Assembly: GCA_004020645.1 (NCBI GenBank)
Contig: SAQL01000002.1
Location: 186,001 to 250,000, forward strand
DNA length: 64,000 nucleotides
Direction of reading: 5' to 3'
From: Mesorhizobium sp.
GTDB lineage: Bacteria; Pseudomonadota; Alphaproteobacteria; Rhizobiales; Rhizobiaceae
The position numbers and the translations under genes are program-made. Every line of letters begins with the position of its first letter. Position 1 is the first letter of the stretch. The notes beneath the pieces are model-generated. The model was not told where the DNA came from. It did not search any database and was given only the letters and a program-made list of their open reading frames with translations. This document shows, piece after piece, positions 35,307 through 43,023 of the stretch.

Positions 35307-35471
35307 TCAGTCAGACGAAGGCCAGTCTTGCCGGCGTTCGGGCCGGACCGGCAGGTCGCGATTGCGTGCCGCCGGCTTGGTCAGCCGGCGCCGCTCCGGC
35401 CTATCGATGGCCGGCGAGATACCCCAATAGGTGCGATAGATGTCTTCGAATAGATGCTTGATCGGATGCAT
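35307..35471 (-). CDS. micro-protein 1 of a duplicated pair (54 aa)
   Basis: An excellent ribosome-binding site (AAGGAG, 7 bp) precedes ATG 35471. The peptide begins MHPIKHLFEDIYRTYWG and continues with an Arg/Pro-rich tail (RPERRRLTKPAARNRDLP). Its first 17 residues closely match those of the second micro-protein (35536-35679), but the tails diverge. A 14-bp palindrome (35493-35506) lies directly in front of it. No known family is recognised; the basic, amphipathic build suggests nucleic-acid or membrane contact. Confidence 0.7.
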   Translation of the reverse strand: MHPIKHLFEDIYRTYWGISPAIDRPERRRLTKPAARNRDLPVRPERRQDWPSSD

Positions 35472-35492
35472 GGCTTGGCTCCTTTTTCAACC

Positions 35493-35506
35493 TTGAATCG
35501 ATCCAA
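35493..35506. promoter_or_regulatory. LacI-type operator copy 1
   Basis: TTGAATCGATCCAA, a near-perfect palindrome centred on the CG of ATCGAT, 22 bp before the micro-protein 1 start. The same motif recurs three times around the LacI-family gene. Confidence 0.65.
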
Positions 35507-35535
35507 TCGACAGGCCAGGGAAAATGCCGTGCCGA

Positions 35536-35679
35536 TCAGCTCCGCTTGCGCTCCACGAGAAAACGCAGATCGCGAATCCACGGACCGGCGCCGCCGCGAT
35601 GTTTCCGGGTCACCGCGTTCGAGGTTATGCTCCAGTCGTTGCGATAGATGTCTTCGAACAGATAATTGACGGGGTGCAT
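35536..35679 (-). CDS. micro-protein 2 of a duplicated pair (47 aa)
   Basis: The ribosome-binding site AAGGAGAG precedes ATG 35679. The peptide begins MHPVNYLFEDIYRNDWS and ends with a basic tail (RDLRFLVERKRS). The shared pattern with micro-protein 1 is MHP-x3-LFEDIYR-x2-W. Upstream are two 14-bp operator copies and a good minus-strand promoter, so it is probably repressed by the divergent LacI-family protein. Function unknown. Confidence 0.7.
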   Translation of the reverse strand: MHPVNYLFEDIYRNDWSITSNAVTRKHRGGAGPWIRDLRFLVERKRS

Positions 35680-35692
35680 GGCTCTCTCCTTC

Positions 35693-35706
35693 CTGGATCG
35701 ATCCAA
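35693..35706. promoter_or_regulatory. LacI-type operator copy 2
   Basis: CTGGATCGATCCAA lies 14 bp before the micro-protein 2 start, in its 5' leader; TGGATCGATCCA is a perfect 12-bp palindrome. Confidence 0.65.
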
Positions 35707-35725
35707 TCAACGTTTGGCGTTAAGC

Positions 35726-35739
35726 TTGGATCGATTCAA
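35726..35739. promoter_or_regulatory. LacI-type operator copy 3
   Basis: TTGGATCGATTCAA abuts the -10 element of the minus-strand promoter at 35739-35766, where a repressor would block transcription of micro-protein 2. Confidence 0.65.
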
Positions 35740-35766
35740 AAATACTCTTGACCGTACGGTTGTCAA
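35739..35766 (-). promoter_or_regulatory. sigma-70-type promoter toward the micro-proteins
   Basis: On the minus strand TTGACA (35766-35761), a 16-bp spacer and TATTTT (35744-35739). It lies between two operator copies and faces micro-protein 2. Confidence 0.55.
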
Positions 35767-35773
35767 GCAGAAT

Positions 35774-35787
35774 TTGAATCGATCCAA
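35774..35787. promoter_or_regulatory. LacI-type operator copy 4
   Basis: TTGAATCGATCCAA, identical to copy 1, 34 bp before the start of the LacI-family gene; consistent with autoregulation. Confidence 0.65.
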
Positions 35788-35821
35788 CAAAGATGCTAGA
35801 CAGGAATTCGGAGGTAGAAAA

Positions 35822-36904
35822 ATGGCGTCAACCATCGAGGGCAATACACGACCCATCCGGCTGGCTGACATCGCCAAGGCCGCCGGAGTTTCGCACGGCA
35901 CTGCCTCCAACGTGTTCAGCCGTCCCGAAATCGTACGCGAGGAAGTCCGCGAACGGGTCAAGGCGGCGGCCGAGGCGATGGGCTATGCGGGGCCGGATCC
36001 CAAGGGTCGGCTGCTGCGTGCCGGCAAGGTCAACGCAATCGGCGTCGCCACGACCGAGCCGCTGTCCTATTTCTTCGAAGACCCCTTCGCCCGCGCGATG
36101 ATGGCGGGGATTTCCGAGGCATGCGACGCCACCGGCGCGGGGATAGCGCTGGTGTCGGCCGGCAATCAGGAAAAACTTGCCTGGAACATCCAGAGCGCGC
36201 TGGTCGACGGCTTCATCCTGTTCTGTATCGAGGGCGGCTCACGCCTCGTCGAACTGACGCGCGAACGCAAACTCCCCTTCGTCGCGCTTGAGCTCGGTTT
36301 CGACGACGACACTGTTTCGGCAATCGGCGTCGACAATGTCGCCGGCGCCCGCCTGGCGGCGCAGCATCTCGCCGAGCTTGGCCATCGGCGCTTCGCCGTT
36401 CTGGCGCTGCCCTTCGCCGACGGCAGCACCGGCCTTGTCTCGCCGGAGAAGGTCCGGACGGCCCTCTACACCGGCACGCGCGATCGCCTCGTCGGCTATT
36501 TCGAGGCGTTTTCCCGGTACGGCGTCGATACCGCCGGGATTCCGGTATACGAGACCGTAAACGACGAAGCCAGCACAAGGGCCGGCCTCGAAACGATCTT
36601 CGCTTCGGCAGCGCCGCCGACCGCCATCCTGGCGATGTCGGACCGGATCGCCATGGTCGCGATCGAATGGTTGACCGCGCGTGGCATTGCGGTTCCCGGC
36701 GACGTCTCCGTCATCGGCTTCGACGGCGTGCCTGACGCCGCACTTTGCGATCCTCCGCTGACCACGGTTGCCCAGCCGATCGCCGAGATCGGCCGCCGGG
36801 CGGCGCGAACGATCCTCGATTTCGACGGCACGGTGCGACGCGAGACGCTTGGCGTCGAGCTCGTCGTCAGGGGATCTTCCGGACCGCCGCCCAAAACAGC
36901 GTGA
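35822..36904 (+). CDS. LacI-family transcriptional regulator
   Basis: The protein has 360 residues from the ATG at 35822 (GGAGG 10 bp in front; earlier in-frame ATGs are not plausible). The HTH reads IRLADIAKAAGVSHGTASNVFSR (split here: recognition helix HGTASNVF), residues 13-35. The periplasmic-binding-protein fold follows: VNAIGVATTEPLSYFF, DGFILFCIEG, DNVAGARLAAQHLAELGHRRFAVL and DVSVIGFDGVPDAALC with PPLTTVAQP. It is most like regulators of sugar use, but no transporter or sugar enzyme is nearby. Four operator-like palindromes lie upstream, around it and the two micro-protein genes. Confidence 0.92.
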   Translation: MASTIEGNTRPIRLADIAKAAGVSHGTASNVFSRPEIVREEVRERVKAAAEAMGYAGPDPKGRLLRAGKVNAIGVATTEPLSYFFEDPFARAMMAGISEACDATGAGIALVSAGNQEKLAWNIQSALVDGFILFCIEGGSRLVELTRERKLPFVALELGFDDDTVSAIGVDNVAGARLAAQHLAELGHRRFAVLALPFADGSTGLVSPEKVRTALYTGTRDRLVGYFEAFSRYGVDTAGIPVYETVNDEASTRAGLETIFASAAPPTAILAMSDRIAMVAIEWLTARGIAVPGDVSVIGFDGVPDAALCDPPLTTVAQPIAEIGRRAARTILDFDGTVRRETLGVELVVRGSSGPPPKTA

Positions 36905-36920
36905 GGCAGACGCTATCGAT

Positions 36921-38150
36921 TCAGCCTGTCGCCATGCCGCCCACGCCGAAGGATGCATGGACCGGCGGCGGCTCGCTGCGGACCGGCTTGCTGTTGCCGC
37001 CAATACCCGACAGCCATTCGAGGTAATAGGCGAGCGCGAACTGCATGGCGATGCCGGCGGCGATCAGCAAGCTGTCGTAGGCAAACCCGCCCGGGTTGAT
37101 CAGCTTCATCACCTGCGCCGCCATGGCGATCACCGTGCCGGCGATGAAAACCGGCAGCGATCGTTTGCCCAATATGGCGAGCGGATGGTCGCGGCTGGTG
37201 CGGAACAGGTTCGAGACAGAAGGAAACGCCACGATCAGGTAGCTCACCGCCAGGATGTGCAGCAGCCTCGGCAGCGACAGGAACGTCTTGTCGAAGCCGG
37301 TCAGCACCACGGGCAGGTTCAGCCACGACACGTGCCCCCATAGCGGACTGTGCACCCAGACCAACGCCGTCGCGACATAGACTGCCGACGCGCCGACCAG
37401 CCAGCGATTGACCGGAATGGTGCCGCCACGCCTGATATGCAGCATACTCGCAAGGCCGATGTTGAAGAGGAATTGCCACGACAGCGGATTGAGAAACCAG
37501 AAGCCGGGCTCAGGATAATTCGGCGGGGCGATCTGGTAGATCCCGGCGACCAGCCACAGAGCTCCGGACAGGGCGAGTGCCGTGAAAGGCCTGCGGCTGA
37601 TGAACAGCAGGAAGCTTGGCGCCATCAGCAGCAGCACCGCATAGAGCGGCAGGATGTTGTTGTAGCCAAGCTGATGGCCAAGCGTGACGATGCCGATCAG
37701 CGCTTGCTGCGGGTCCCTGATCAACGGCTCGATGTTGATCAGCGTCAGCATCTCCGGCCGCTTCGCTAACACCGCCGCCGCGCAGAAGATGGCCAGCACC
37801 ACCATCGTCGTCACGATGTGCGCGACATAGAGCACTCCGGCGCGGCGCCACAATTTCAGTGTGGCCATAAGCCGGTTTCCGGACTGGAATTTTGAACCGT
37901 AGGCGAGCGCGACGGACATGCCGGAGATCAGCACGAAGGCCTCGGCGGCATCCGAAAAGCCGAAATTCTTGTAGGTCAGGGTTTCGAAAACCGTGCCCGG
38001 GACATGGTCGACAAATATGATCAGCAGAGCGAGAGCGCGGAACACGTCAATACGCGTGTCACGATCCGGGATACGCATATCGCGATCCGGGATACGCACA
38101 TCGCGATCCGGGATACGCACATCGCGATCCGGTGAAATTGGCATGGTCAT
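36921..38150 (-). CDS. opgC: OpgC-type acyltransferase membrane protein
   Basis: This is a 409-residue integral membrane protein with about ten hydrophobic helices. The segment DVFRALALLIIFVDHVPGTVFE starts the first helix, with the conserved RA..I...H of OpgC and acyltransferase-3-like proteins, followed by FGFSDAAEAFVLISGMSVALAYG. OpgC adds succinyl groups to osmoregulated periplasmic glucans. The N terminus carries a 21-bp tandem repeat encoding PDRDVRI-type heptads before the first helix (see the repeat). The start at 38150 follows GAGGCC; an ATG two codons later is equally possible. Confidence 0.85.
   Translation of the reverse strand: MTMPISPDRDVRIPDRDVRIPDRDMRIPDRDTRIDVFRALALLIIFVDHVPGTVFETLTYKNFGFSDAAEAFVLISGMSVALAYGSKFQSGNRLMATLKLWRRAGVLYVAHIVTTMVVLAIFCAAAVLAKRPEMLTLINIEPLIRDPQQALIGIVTLGHQLGYNNILPLYAVLLLMAPSFLLFISRRPFTALALSGALWLVAGIYQIAPPNYPEPGFWFLNPLSWQFLFNIGLASMLHIRRGGTIPVNRWLVGASAVYVATALVWVHSPLWGHVSWLNLPVVLTGFDKTFLSLPRLLHILAVSYLIVAFPSVSNLFRTSRDHPLAILGKRSLPVFIAGTVIAMAAQVMKLINPGGFAYDSLLIAAGIAMQFALAYYLEWLSGIGGNSKPVRSEPPPVHASFGVGGMATG
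38050..38132. repeat. 21-bp tandem repeat inside opgC
   Basis: Three full copies of a 21-bp unit starting ATCCGGGATACGC (38064, 38085, 38106) plus partial copies at both ends. On the minus strand each unit encodes RIPDRD-x, so the cytoplasmic N terminus has repeated charged heptads. Copies two and three are identical. Confidence 0.9.
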
Positions 38151-38355
38151 CGATAAAAGGCCTCAAAGCTGGTTGTTCATGCCGGCGATCGATGCGACCG
38201 CCCGGCGCACCGCTTCGATTCCTCCCGCGGGAGCATATCGGCGTACAAACGGACTGAAATGCGCCCGGTTCAATCAACTTTGAAGGAGCCTGAAAATATT
38301 CCGTTTTGAAGCCGGCAAATGAATAAAAATGACGCGAAATCAAAAGGATGCAACT

Positions 38356-39027
38356 ATGGCCGAAAAACCTCCGGAAGACGGCTTTTTGCGGCGCGACCTG
38401 CCGTTTTTCTATCGCCTCTACAGACCAGCAGAACCAACCGGCGAATGCCTTTTTCTGCTGCATGGATCCGGTGTCGACGAGACGACTCTGGTGGCGCTGG
38501 GGCAGCAAATCGCGCCGCACGCGGTGCTGGTGGCGGTGCGTGGCCGTATCGACCAGGAGGGCGGTTTCCGCTGGTTCGCGCGAATCACCCCGACGCGCTT
38601 CGAACAGGAGAGCATCCGCACCGAGGCGGACGCTTTCGCCGGCTTCATCACCGCGGCCGCGAAGCGCCACGGGCTCGATCTCTCCCAAACGATCTTTCTC
38701 GGCTATTCCAACGGCGCCAACCTGGTTTCGAGCGTGATGCTGCTGCATTCCGGCCGCATCGAACGGGCGGCATTGCTGCGCCCGATGCCGGTGCTCGACG
38801 AGGTCCCCCCGGCCGATCTGTCCAAGGCGCGCGTGCTGATCATCGGCGGCGCCGCTGACCTGACCTACGCGCCTTTGGCGCCGGCGTTGGTCACATTGCT
38901 CGAATCACATGGCGCCGCGGTCGACGCCCACACCATCGCCTCCGGCCATGAAATCGGCGACCGGGATGCTGAAATCGTCAGGGAGTGGCTGGCGGGCCCG
39001 GCAACGGCGATCGCGCAGGCGAATTGA
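38356..39027 (+). CDS. alpha/beta hydrolase (carboxylesterase/phospholipase type)
   Basis: The protein has 223 residues from the ATG at 38356 (AAAAGGA in front). Motifs: CLFLLHGSGVDETTLVALG (oxyanion HGSG), nucleophile elbow ILFLGYSNGANLVSS (here LGYSNGAN, Ser), Asp in IGGAADLTYAPL and His in IASGHEIGDRD. It resembles the YpfH/phospholipase-carboxylesterase group. The substrate is unknown. It lies divergently from opgC. Confidence 0.9.
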   Translation: MAEKPPEDGFLRRDLPFFYRLYRPAEPTGECLFLLHGSGVDETTLVALGQQIAPHAVLVAVRGRIDQEGGFRWFARITPTRFEQESIRTEADAFAGFITAAAKRHGLDLSQTIFLGYSNGANLVSSVMLLHSGRIERAALLRPMPVLDEVPPADLSKARVLIIGGAADLTYAPLAPALVTLLESHGAAVDAHTIASGHEIGDRDAEIVREWLAGPATAIAQAN

Positions 39028-39040
39028 CGAGCCCGTCGCC

Positions 39041-40429
39041 CTATGCCCGCCCCATCCGGTTCCAGGCATCCAGCCCGGCGATCTTGTAGGCTTCGGCCAG
39101 CGTCGGATAGTTGAAGGTGTTGTTGACGAAAAAATCGACGGTGCCACCGAGATTGATCACCGCCTGGCCGATGTGGATCAGTTCGGTCGCGCCCTCGCCA
39201 ACGATATGCGCGCCGAGCAGCCGGCGCGTTTCGATCGAGAACAGAAGCTTCAGGAAGCCGGTGTTGACGCCCATGATATGGCCGCGCGAGGTTTCGCGGA
39301 AGCGTGCCACGCCGACCTCATACGCGCCGCCGCTCTCGCGCACCTGCTCCTCGGACTGGCCGACGGTTGAGATTTCCGGCACGGCGTAGATGCCGTAGGG
39401 AAAGGTTTCCGGCGGCGGCGGCAACGGCACGCCGAAGGCATGGCAGGCGGCCACCCTGCCCTGTTCCATCGAGGTGGAGGCCAGGCTCGGAAAGCCGATG
39501 ACGTCACCGGCGGCATAGATGTTCGGCGCGCTGGTCCGGAAGGTCTGCGGATCGACCTTGATGCGACCCCGGGAATCGGCCTCGATGCCGACCGCGTCCA
39601 GGCCGAGCGCGCCGACATTGCCGGTGCGCCCCGCGGCATAGAGCACCATCTCCGAGCGTATGCTGCGGCCGTCGGCAAGCGTCACCTCGGCGTAGTCGGG
39701 CTTCGAGGCGATCTCCTTGATCGCACTGCCGAGCCGGATCGTCATGCCGCGATCGCGCATCTGATGGATGAAATCGTCGACGATCTCGCGGTCGACGAAA
39801 TCGAGGATGGTGTTGCGCGGCTCGACCAGCGTCACCGGCACGTCGAGCGCCGAAAAGATCGTCGCGTACTCGACGCCGATGACGCCGGCGCCGATCACCG
39901 TCAGTGTCCGCGGCAGGCGCTCGAGTTCCAGCATCTCGTCGCTGTCGAAGACACGGAGCTTGTCGAAAGGCACGTCGCGGGGGCGGTGCGGGCGGGTGCC
40001 GACCGCGATCAGCGCATGCGCGAAACCGACCTCGCTATAGTCCCCGGTGTCCGTTGTCAGGCTGGCTCTGTTGGGACCGAGAAACTTGACCGCGGCGCGC
40101 GCGCTCTTGACCATGTTGCGCATGAACTGGTGCTGCAGCACCTCGACCTCGTGATCGAGCGTCTTGTGCAGGCGCTCGATCAGATCGCCGACCGAAATGT
40201 CCTGCTTGACCCGGTAGCCGCGCCCGTAGAAGCCGCGCTCGCGCCAGCCGGAGAGGTTGAGCACAGTTTCCCGCAGCGTCTTCGACGGGATGGTGCCGGT
40301 GTGCACGGAAACACCGCCAAGGCGCCGGCCCCTGTCGACCACCAGCACGGATTTGCCGAGCTTGGCCGACTGCACCGCGGCGCGGCGCCCGGAAGGCCCG
40401 CTGCCGATGACCAGCATGTCGTAGTCCAT
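39041..40429 (-). CDS. sthA: soluble pyridine nucleotide transhydrogenase
   Basis: SthA moves reducing equivalents between NADPH and NAD+. The protein has 462 residues from the ATG at 40429. FAD-binding MDYDMLVIGSGPSGRRAAVQ is at the N terminus; the redox-disulfide of lipoamide-type relatives is replaced by GGVSVHTGTIPSKTLRE (no CxxxxC), as in SthA. Also seen: TVIGAGVIGVEYATIF for NAD(P) and IYAAGDVIGFPSLASTSMEQG. The dimerisation C terminus is complete. A short inverted repeat (TTTGTTGC..GCAGCAAA) lies 24 bp before the start. Confidence 0.93.
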   Translation of the reverse strand: MDYDMLVIGSGPSGRRAAVQSAKLGKSVLVVDRGRRLGGVSVHTGTIPSKTLRETVLNLSGWRERGFYGRGYRVKQDISVGDLIERLHKTLDHEVEVLQHQFMRNMVKSARAAVKFLGPNRASLTTDTGDYSEVGFAHALIAVGTRPHRPRDVPFDKLRVFDSDEMLELERLPRTLTVIGAGVIGVEYATIFSALDVPVTLVEPRNTILDFVDREIVDDFIHQMRDRGMTIRLGSAIKEIASKPDYAEVTLADGRSIRSEMVLYAAGRTGNVGALGLDAVGIEADSRGRIKVDPQTFRTSAPNIYAAGDVIGFPSLASTSMEQGRVAACHAFGVPLPPPPETFPYGIYAVPEISTVGQSEEQVRESGGAYEVGVARFRETSRGHIMGVNTGFLKLLFSIETRRLLGAHIVGEGATELIHIGQAVINLGGTVDFFVNNTFNYPTLAEAYKIAGLDAWNRMGRA

Positions 40430-40633
40430 GTTGCCCCGTCCCTCGCCCGCGCTTTGTTGCACTGCAGCAAACTAACGTCATCCGTGCTGCAAATTCAACC
40501 GATCCGGCCAAGTTCGGCGCCTGCCTCCAGTCGCATGCCGAAAACGACTCAATCTTGATTCCGCCGCAAGACTTCACCATTTCAACATCAGGCGGCCCGC
40601 AACCCATCGCGGGCCTGATTACGAGGAAATGAC

Positions 40634-41104
40634 ATGAACGCGCGCGTTCTCGACGGCGAAATCATCACCTCCAGGCTCGATGATATCAGGGCCAATGACG
40701 GCGTGCGCACGCGGCGTGTCCTTGCCTTCATCATCGACTATTGCATCGTCGCGCTGCTCACCATCCCGTTCGCGATCCTGGTGTTCTTCCTCGGGCTTCT
40801 GACGCTCGGCCTCGGCTGGATGCTGTTTTCCGTCCTCGTGCCGGCCGTCGCCATCCTCTACATCTGGAACACGCTTGGCAGCACCGACCAGGCCACGACA
40901 GGCATGAAAATGATGGGGATCCGGCTCGACCGTCTGGACGGCGCCCGTATCGACGGGCTGACGGCCGTGGTGCACTCGGTGCTGTTTTGGGCGGGCAACG
41001 TTATCCTGACGCCGCTGGTGCTTTTGGTGTCGCTGTTTGCCGACCGCAAGCGCACGCTGCACGACCTGCTGCTGGGCACGGTGGTCAGCCGCAGTGACCG
41101 CTGA
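40634..41104 (+). CDS. RDD-family membrane protein
   Basis: The 156-residue protein has the RDD-type start RRVLAFIIDYCIVALL (Arg and Asp in the first helix), two more hydrophobic helices around residues 52-85 (ILVFFLGLLTLGLGWMLF, VLVPAVAILYIW), the loop GSTDQATTGMKMMGIRLDR with DATTG.M..M, and a final helix about residues 112-135. RDD proteins may act as ion exporters or in envelope stress; the function here is unknown. Confidence 0.88.
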   Translation: MNARVLDGEIITSRLDDIRANDGVRTRRVLAFIIDYCIVALLTIPFAILVFFLGLLTLGLGWMLFSVLVPAVAILYIWNTLGSTDQATTGMKMMGIRLDRLDGARIDGLTAVVHSVLFWAGNVILTPLVLLVSLFADRKRTLHDLLLGTVVSRSDR

Positions 41105-41241
41105 GACAGCTTTTTCACGAGTCCCGCGAGCATTTGTGTGCAAAGTGAAGGCATCCGATGCCCACGCTTTCACAATCCTGTTGAATTTTTCGCCGTGCGC
41201 GCCAAAGGTATGATGATTCGCAGGAGTGTTTCCAAGGTTCG

Positions 41242-42006
41242 ATGACGCACCATCCTACCCAGTCGCCGCAGTTCTTCCTGACCGCGCCGTCGCCGTGCCC
41301 GTATCTTGAGGGCCAGTTCGAACGCAAGGTGTTCACGCATCTGGTCGGCGACAAGGCGCCGGAGATGAACGACCTGTTGACGCAAGGCGGTTTCCGGCGA
41401 TCGCAGAACATCGCCTACCGGCCGGCCTGCGAGACCTGCCGCGCCTGCGTTTCGGTGCGCATCCTGGCCCAGGAATTCACCGCCAGCCGCAACATGAGGC
41501 GGGTGATACAGCACAATTCAGACCTCATCGGCGCCATGCACGACGCGCAACCTTCCACCGAGCAGTATTCGCTGTTCCGCAGCTATCTCGATGCCCGCCA
41601 CCGCCGCGGCGGCATGTCCGACATGACGGTGCTCGACTACGCCATGATGGTCGAGGACACGCATGTCGACACCAAGGTCATCGAGTACCGGCGCCGCGGC
41701 CCTGACAGCTTCATCACCGGCAAGGGTCAGGGCGAGCTGATCGCGGTGGCGCTCACCGACAAGATGGCCGACGGCCTGTCGATGGTCTATTCCTACTTCA
41801 ATCCGGACTTCGAGGACCGCTCGCTTGGCACCTTCATGATCCTCGACCACATCGCCCGCGCCAGGGCGATGGGCCTGCCCCATGTCTATCTCGGCTACTG
41901 GGTCAATGGCTCGCGCAAGATGAACTATAAGATGCGCTTCATGCCGCAGGAGCATCTCGGCCCGAAAGGCTGGGAACGCTACGACCACGAAGCGGTTTCG
42001 CGCTGA
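41242..42006 (+). CDS. bpt: aspartate/glutamate leucyltransferase (Bpt)
   Basis: Bpt attaches Leu from Leu-tRNA to N-terminal Asp/Glu, making N-degrons for ClpAP. The 254-residue protein has the Cys-containing start [19 protein letters not shown], then [25 protein letters not shown], which is typical of the ATE N-terminal domain, and the C-terminal GNAT-like part ([49 protein letters not shown]). Bpt is widespread in alphaproteobacteria. The start is at 41242; there is no unusual feature. Confidence 0.93.
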   Translation: MTHHPTQSPQFFLTAPSPCPYLEGQFERKVFTHLVGDKAPEMNDLLTQGGFRRSQNIAYRPACETCRACVSVRILAQEFTASRNMRRVIQHNSDLIGAMHDAQPSTEQYSLFRSYLDARHRRGGMSDMTVLDYAMMVEDTHVDTKVIEYRRRGPDSFITGKGQGELIAVALTDKMADGLSMVYSYFNPDFEDRSLGTFMILDHIARARAMGLPHVYLGYWVNGSRKMNYKMRFMPQEHLGPKGWERYDHEAVSR

Positions 42007-42126
42007 ATAGTATTTCCAAAATCCAATCTTAAACTGTTTCCAGGGAGCGCCTGCTGGCCTTTCCGCGTGGCGGGAGAGTGTGCAATAGCGCGGCTGGCCG
42101 CCTCCAACTTCATTGCGAGAACTGCC

Positions 42127-43023
42127 ATGTCGTCCCACAACGATCATCAAAAAGGCCTTCTCATCACCGCCATTGGCGGGCTCACGCTGACCATCGACAT
42201 TCCACTGATCCGGCTCGCCGACGGCGGCGCATGGACGATCCTCCTGCTGCGCACCAGCACCACCTTGGCCGCGGCGCTGATCATCTGGGCGGTCTGGCGC
42301 TCGCTGAGCAGGAACGCGCCGCAACTCATCCCCGGCTGGTCAGGGCTCGTTGTCGCCATATGCTACGGGCTGACCTCGGTCACCTTCGTCACCAGCATCT
42401 ATTACACCACGACCGCCAATCTGGTCTTCATCCTGGTCTTCAACACCGTGTTCGCGGCGCTGCTGTCCTGGCTGTTCCTGAAGGAGCGGCCGCGTCTGGT
42501 CACCGTGGTCGCGATGCTGGCCATGATCGTCGGCGTCGCGATCATCGTCGGCGATTCGATCGGCACCGGGCACCTGTTCGGCGATCTTATGGCGCTGTGC
42601 TCGGCTTTCTTCATCGCGCTGGCCATCACCATCTCGCGTGCCAGCGGCAAGGACATGGGGTTCACATCGCTGATAGGCGTGATCCTGCCGCTGGCCGTCG
42701 CGGTGTTCATGGTCTCAGGCGAAGGCGTTCAGGTGAACGCGCCGTGGTGGATCATCTTCAACGGCGCCGTCATCATGCCGATCTCGTTCTTCTGCCTCGC
42801 CAACGGGCCGAAATATATTTCGGGACCGGAAGTGGCGATGTTCTATCTGCTTGAAACCGTGCTGGCGCCCGTCTGGATGTGGATGATCTTTGCCGAGACG
42901 CCGTCGCGCAACAGCCTGATCGGCGGCGCGATCCTGATCGTCACGCTGGTCGCCCATTCGCTATGGCAACTGCATGAGGGGCGCAAGCGCCGCGCAACGC
43001 TTGCGGTCCGTCACCCGGCCTGA
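42127..43023 (+). CDS. EamA/DMT-family exporter
   Basis: The protein has 298 residues from the ATG at 42127 with about ten hydrophobic helices in two EamA repeats. Typical pieces are GLLITAIGGLTLTIDIPLIRLA, NTVFAALLSWLFLKERPRLVTVVAMLAMIVGVAII (first repeat end; residues about 90-125) and GPEVAMFYLLETVLAPVWMWMIFAETPS in the second repeat. It is an inner-membrane drug/metabolite exporter of unknown substrate. Its 3' end overlaps the convergent AI-2E-type gene by 13 bp. Confidence 0.88.
   Translation: MSSHNDHQKGLLITAIGGLTLTIDIPLIRLADGGAWTILLLRTSTTLAAALIIWAVWRSLSRNAPQLIPGWSGLVVAICYGLTSVTFVTSIYYTTTANLVFILVFNTVFAALLSWLFLKERPRLVTVVAMLAMIVGVAIIVGDSIGTGHLFGDLMALCSAFFIALAITISRASGKDMGFTSLIGVILPLAVAVFMVSGEGVQVNAPWWIIFNGAVIMPISFFCLANGPKYISGPEVAMFYLLETVLAPVWMWMIFAETPSRNSLIGGAILIVTLVAHSLWQLHEGRKRRATLAVRHPA

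Noticed and set aside
38050..38132. Tandem 21-bp repeats as a CRISPR-like array
   Set aside because: The units are directly adjacent without spacers and are in frame with opgC; this is a coding tandem repeat.
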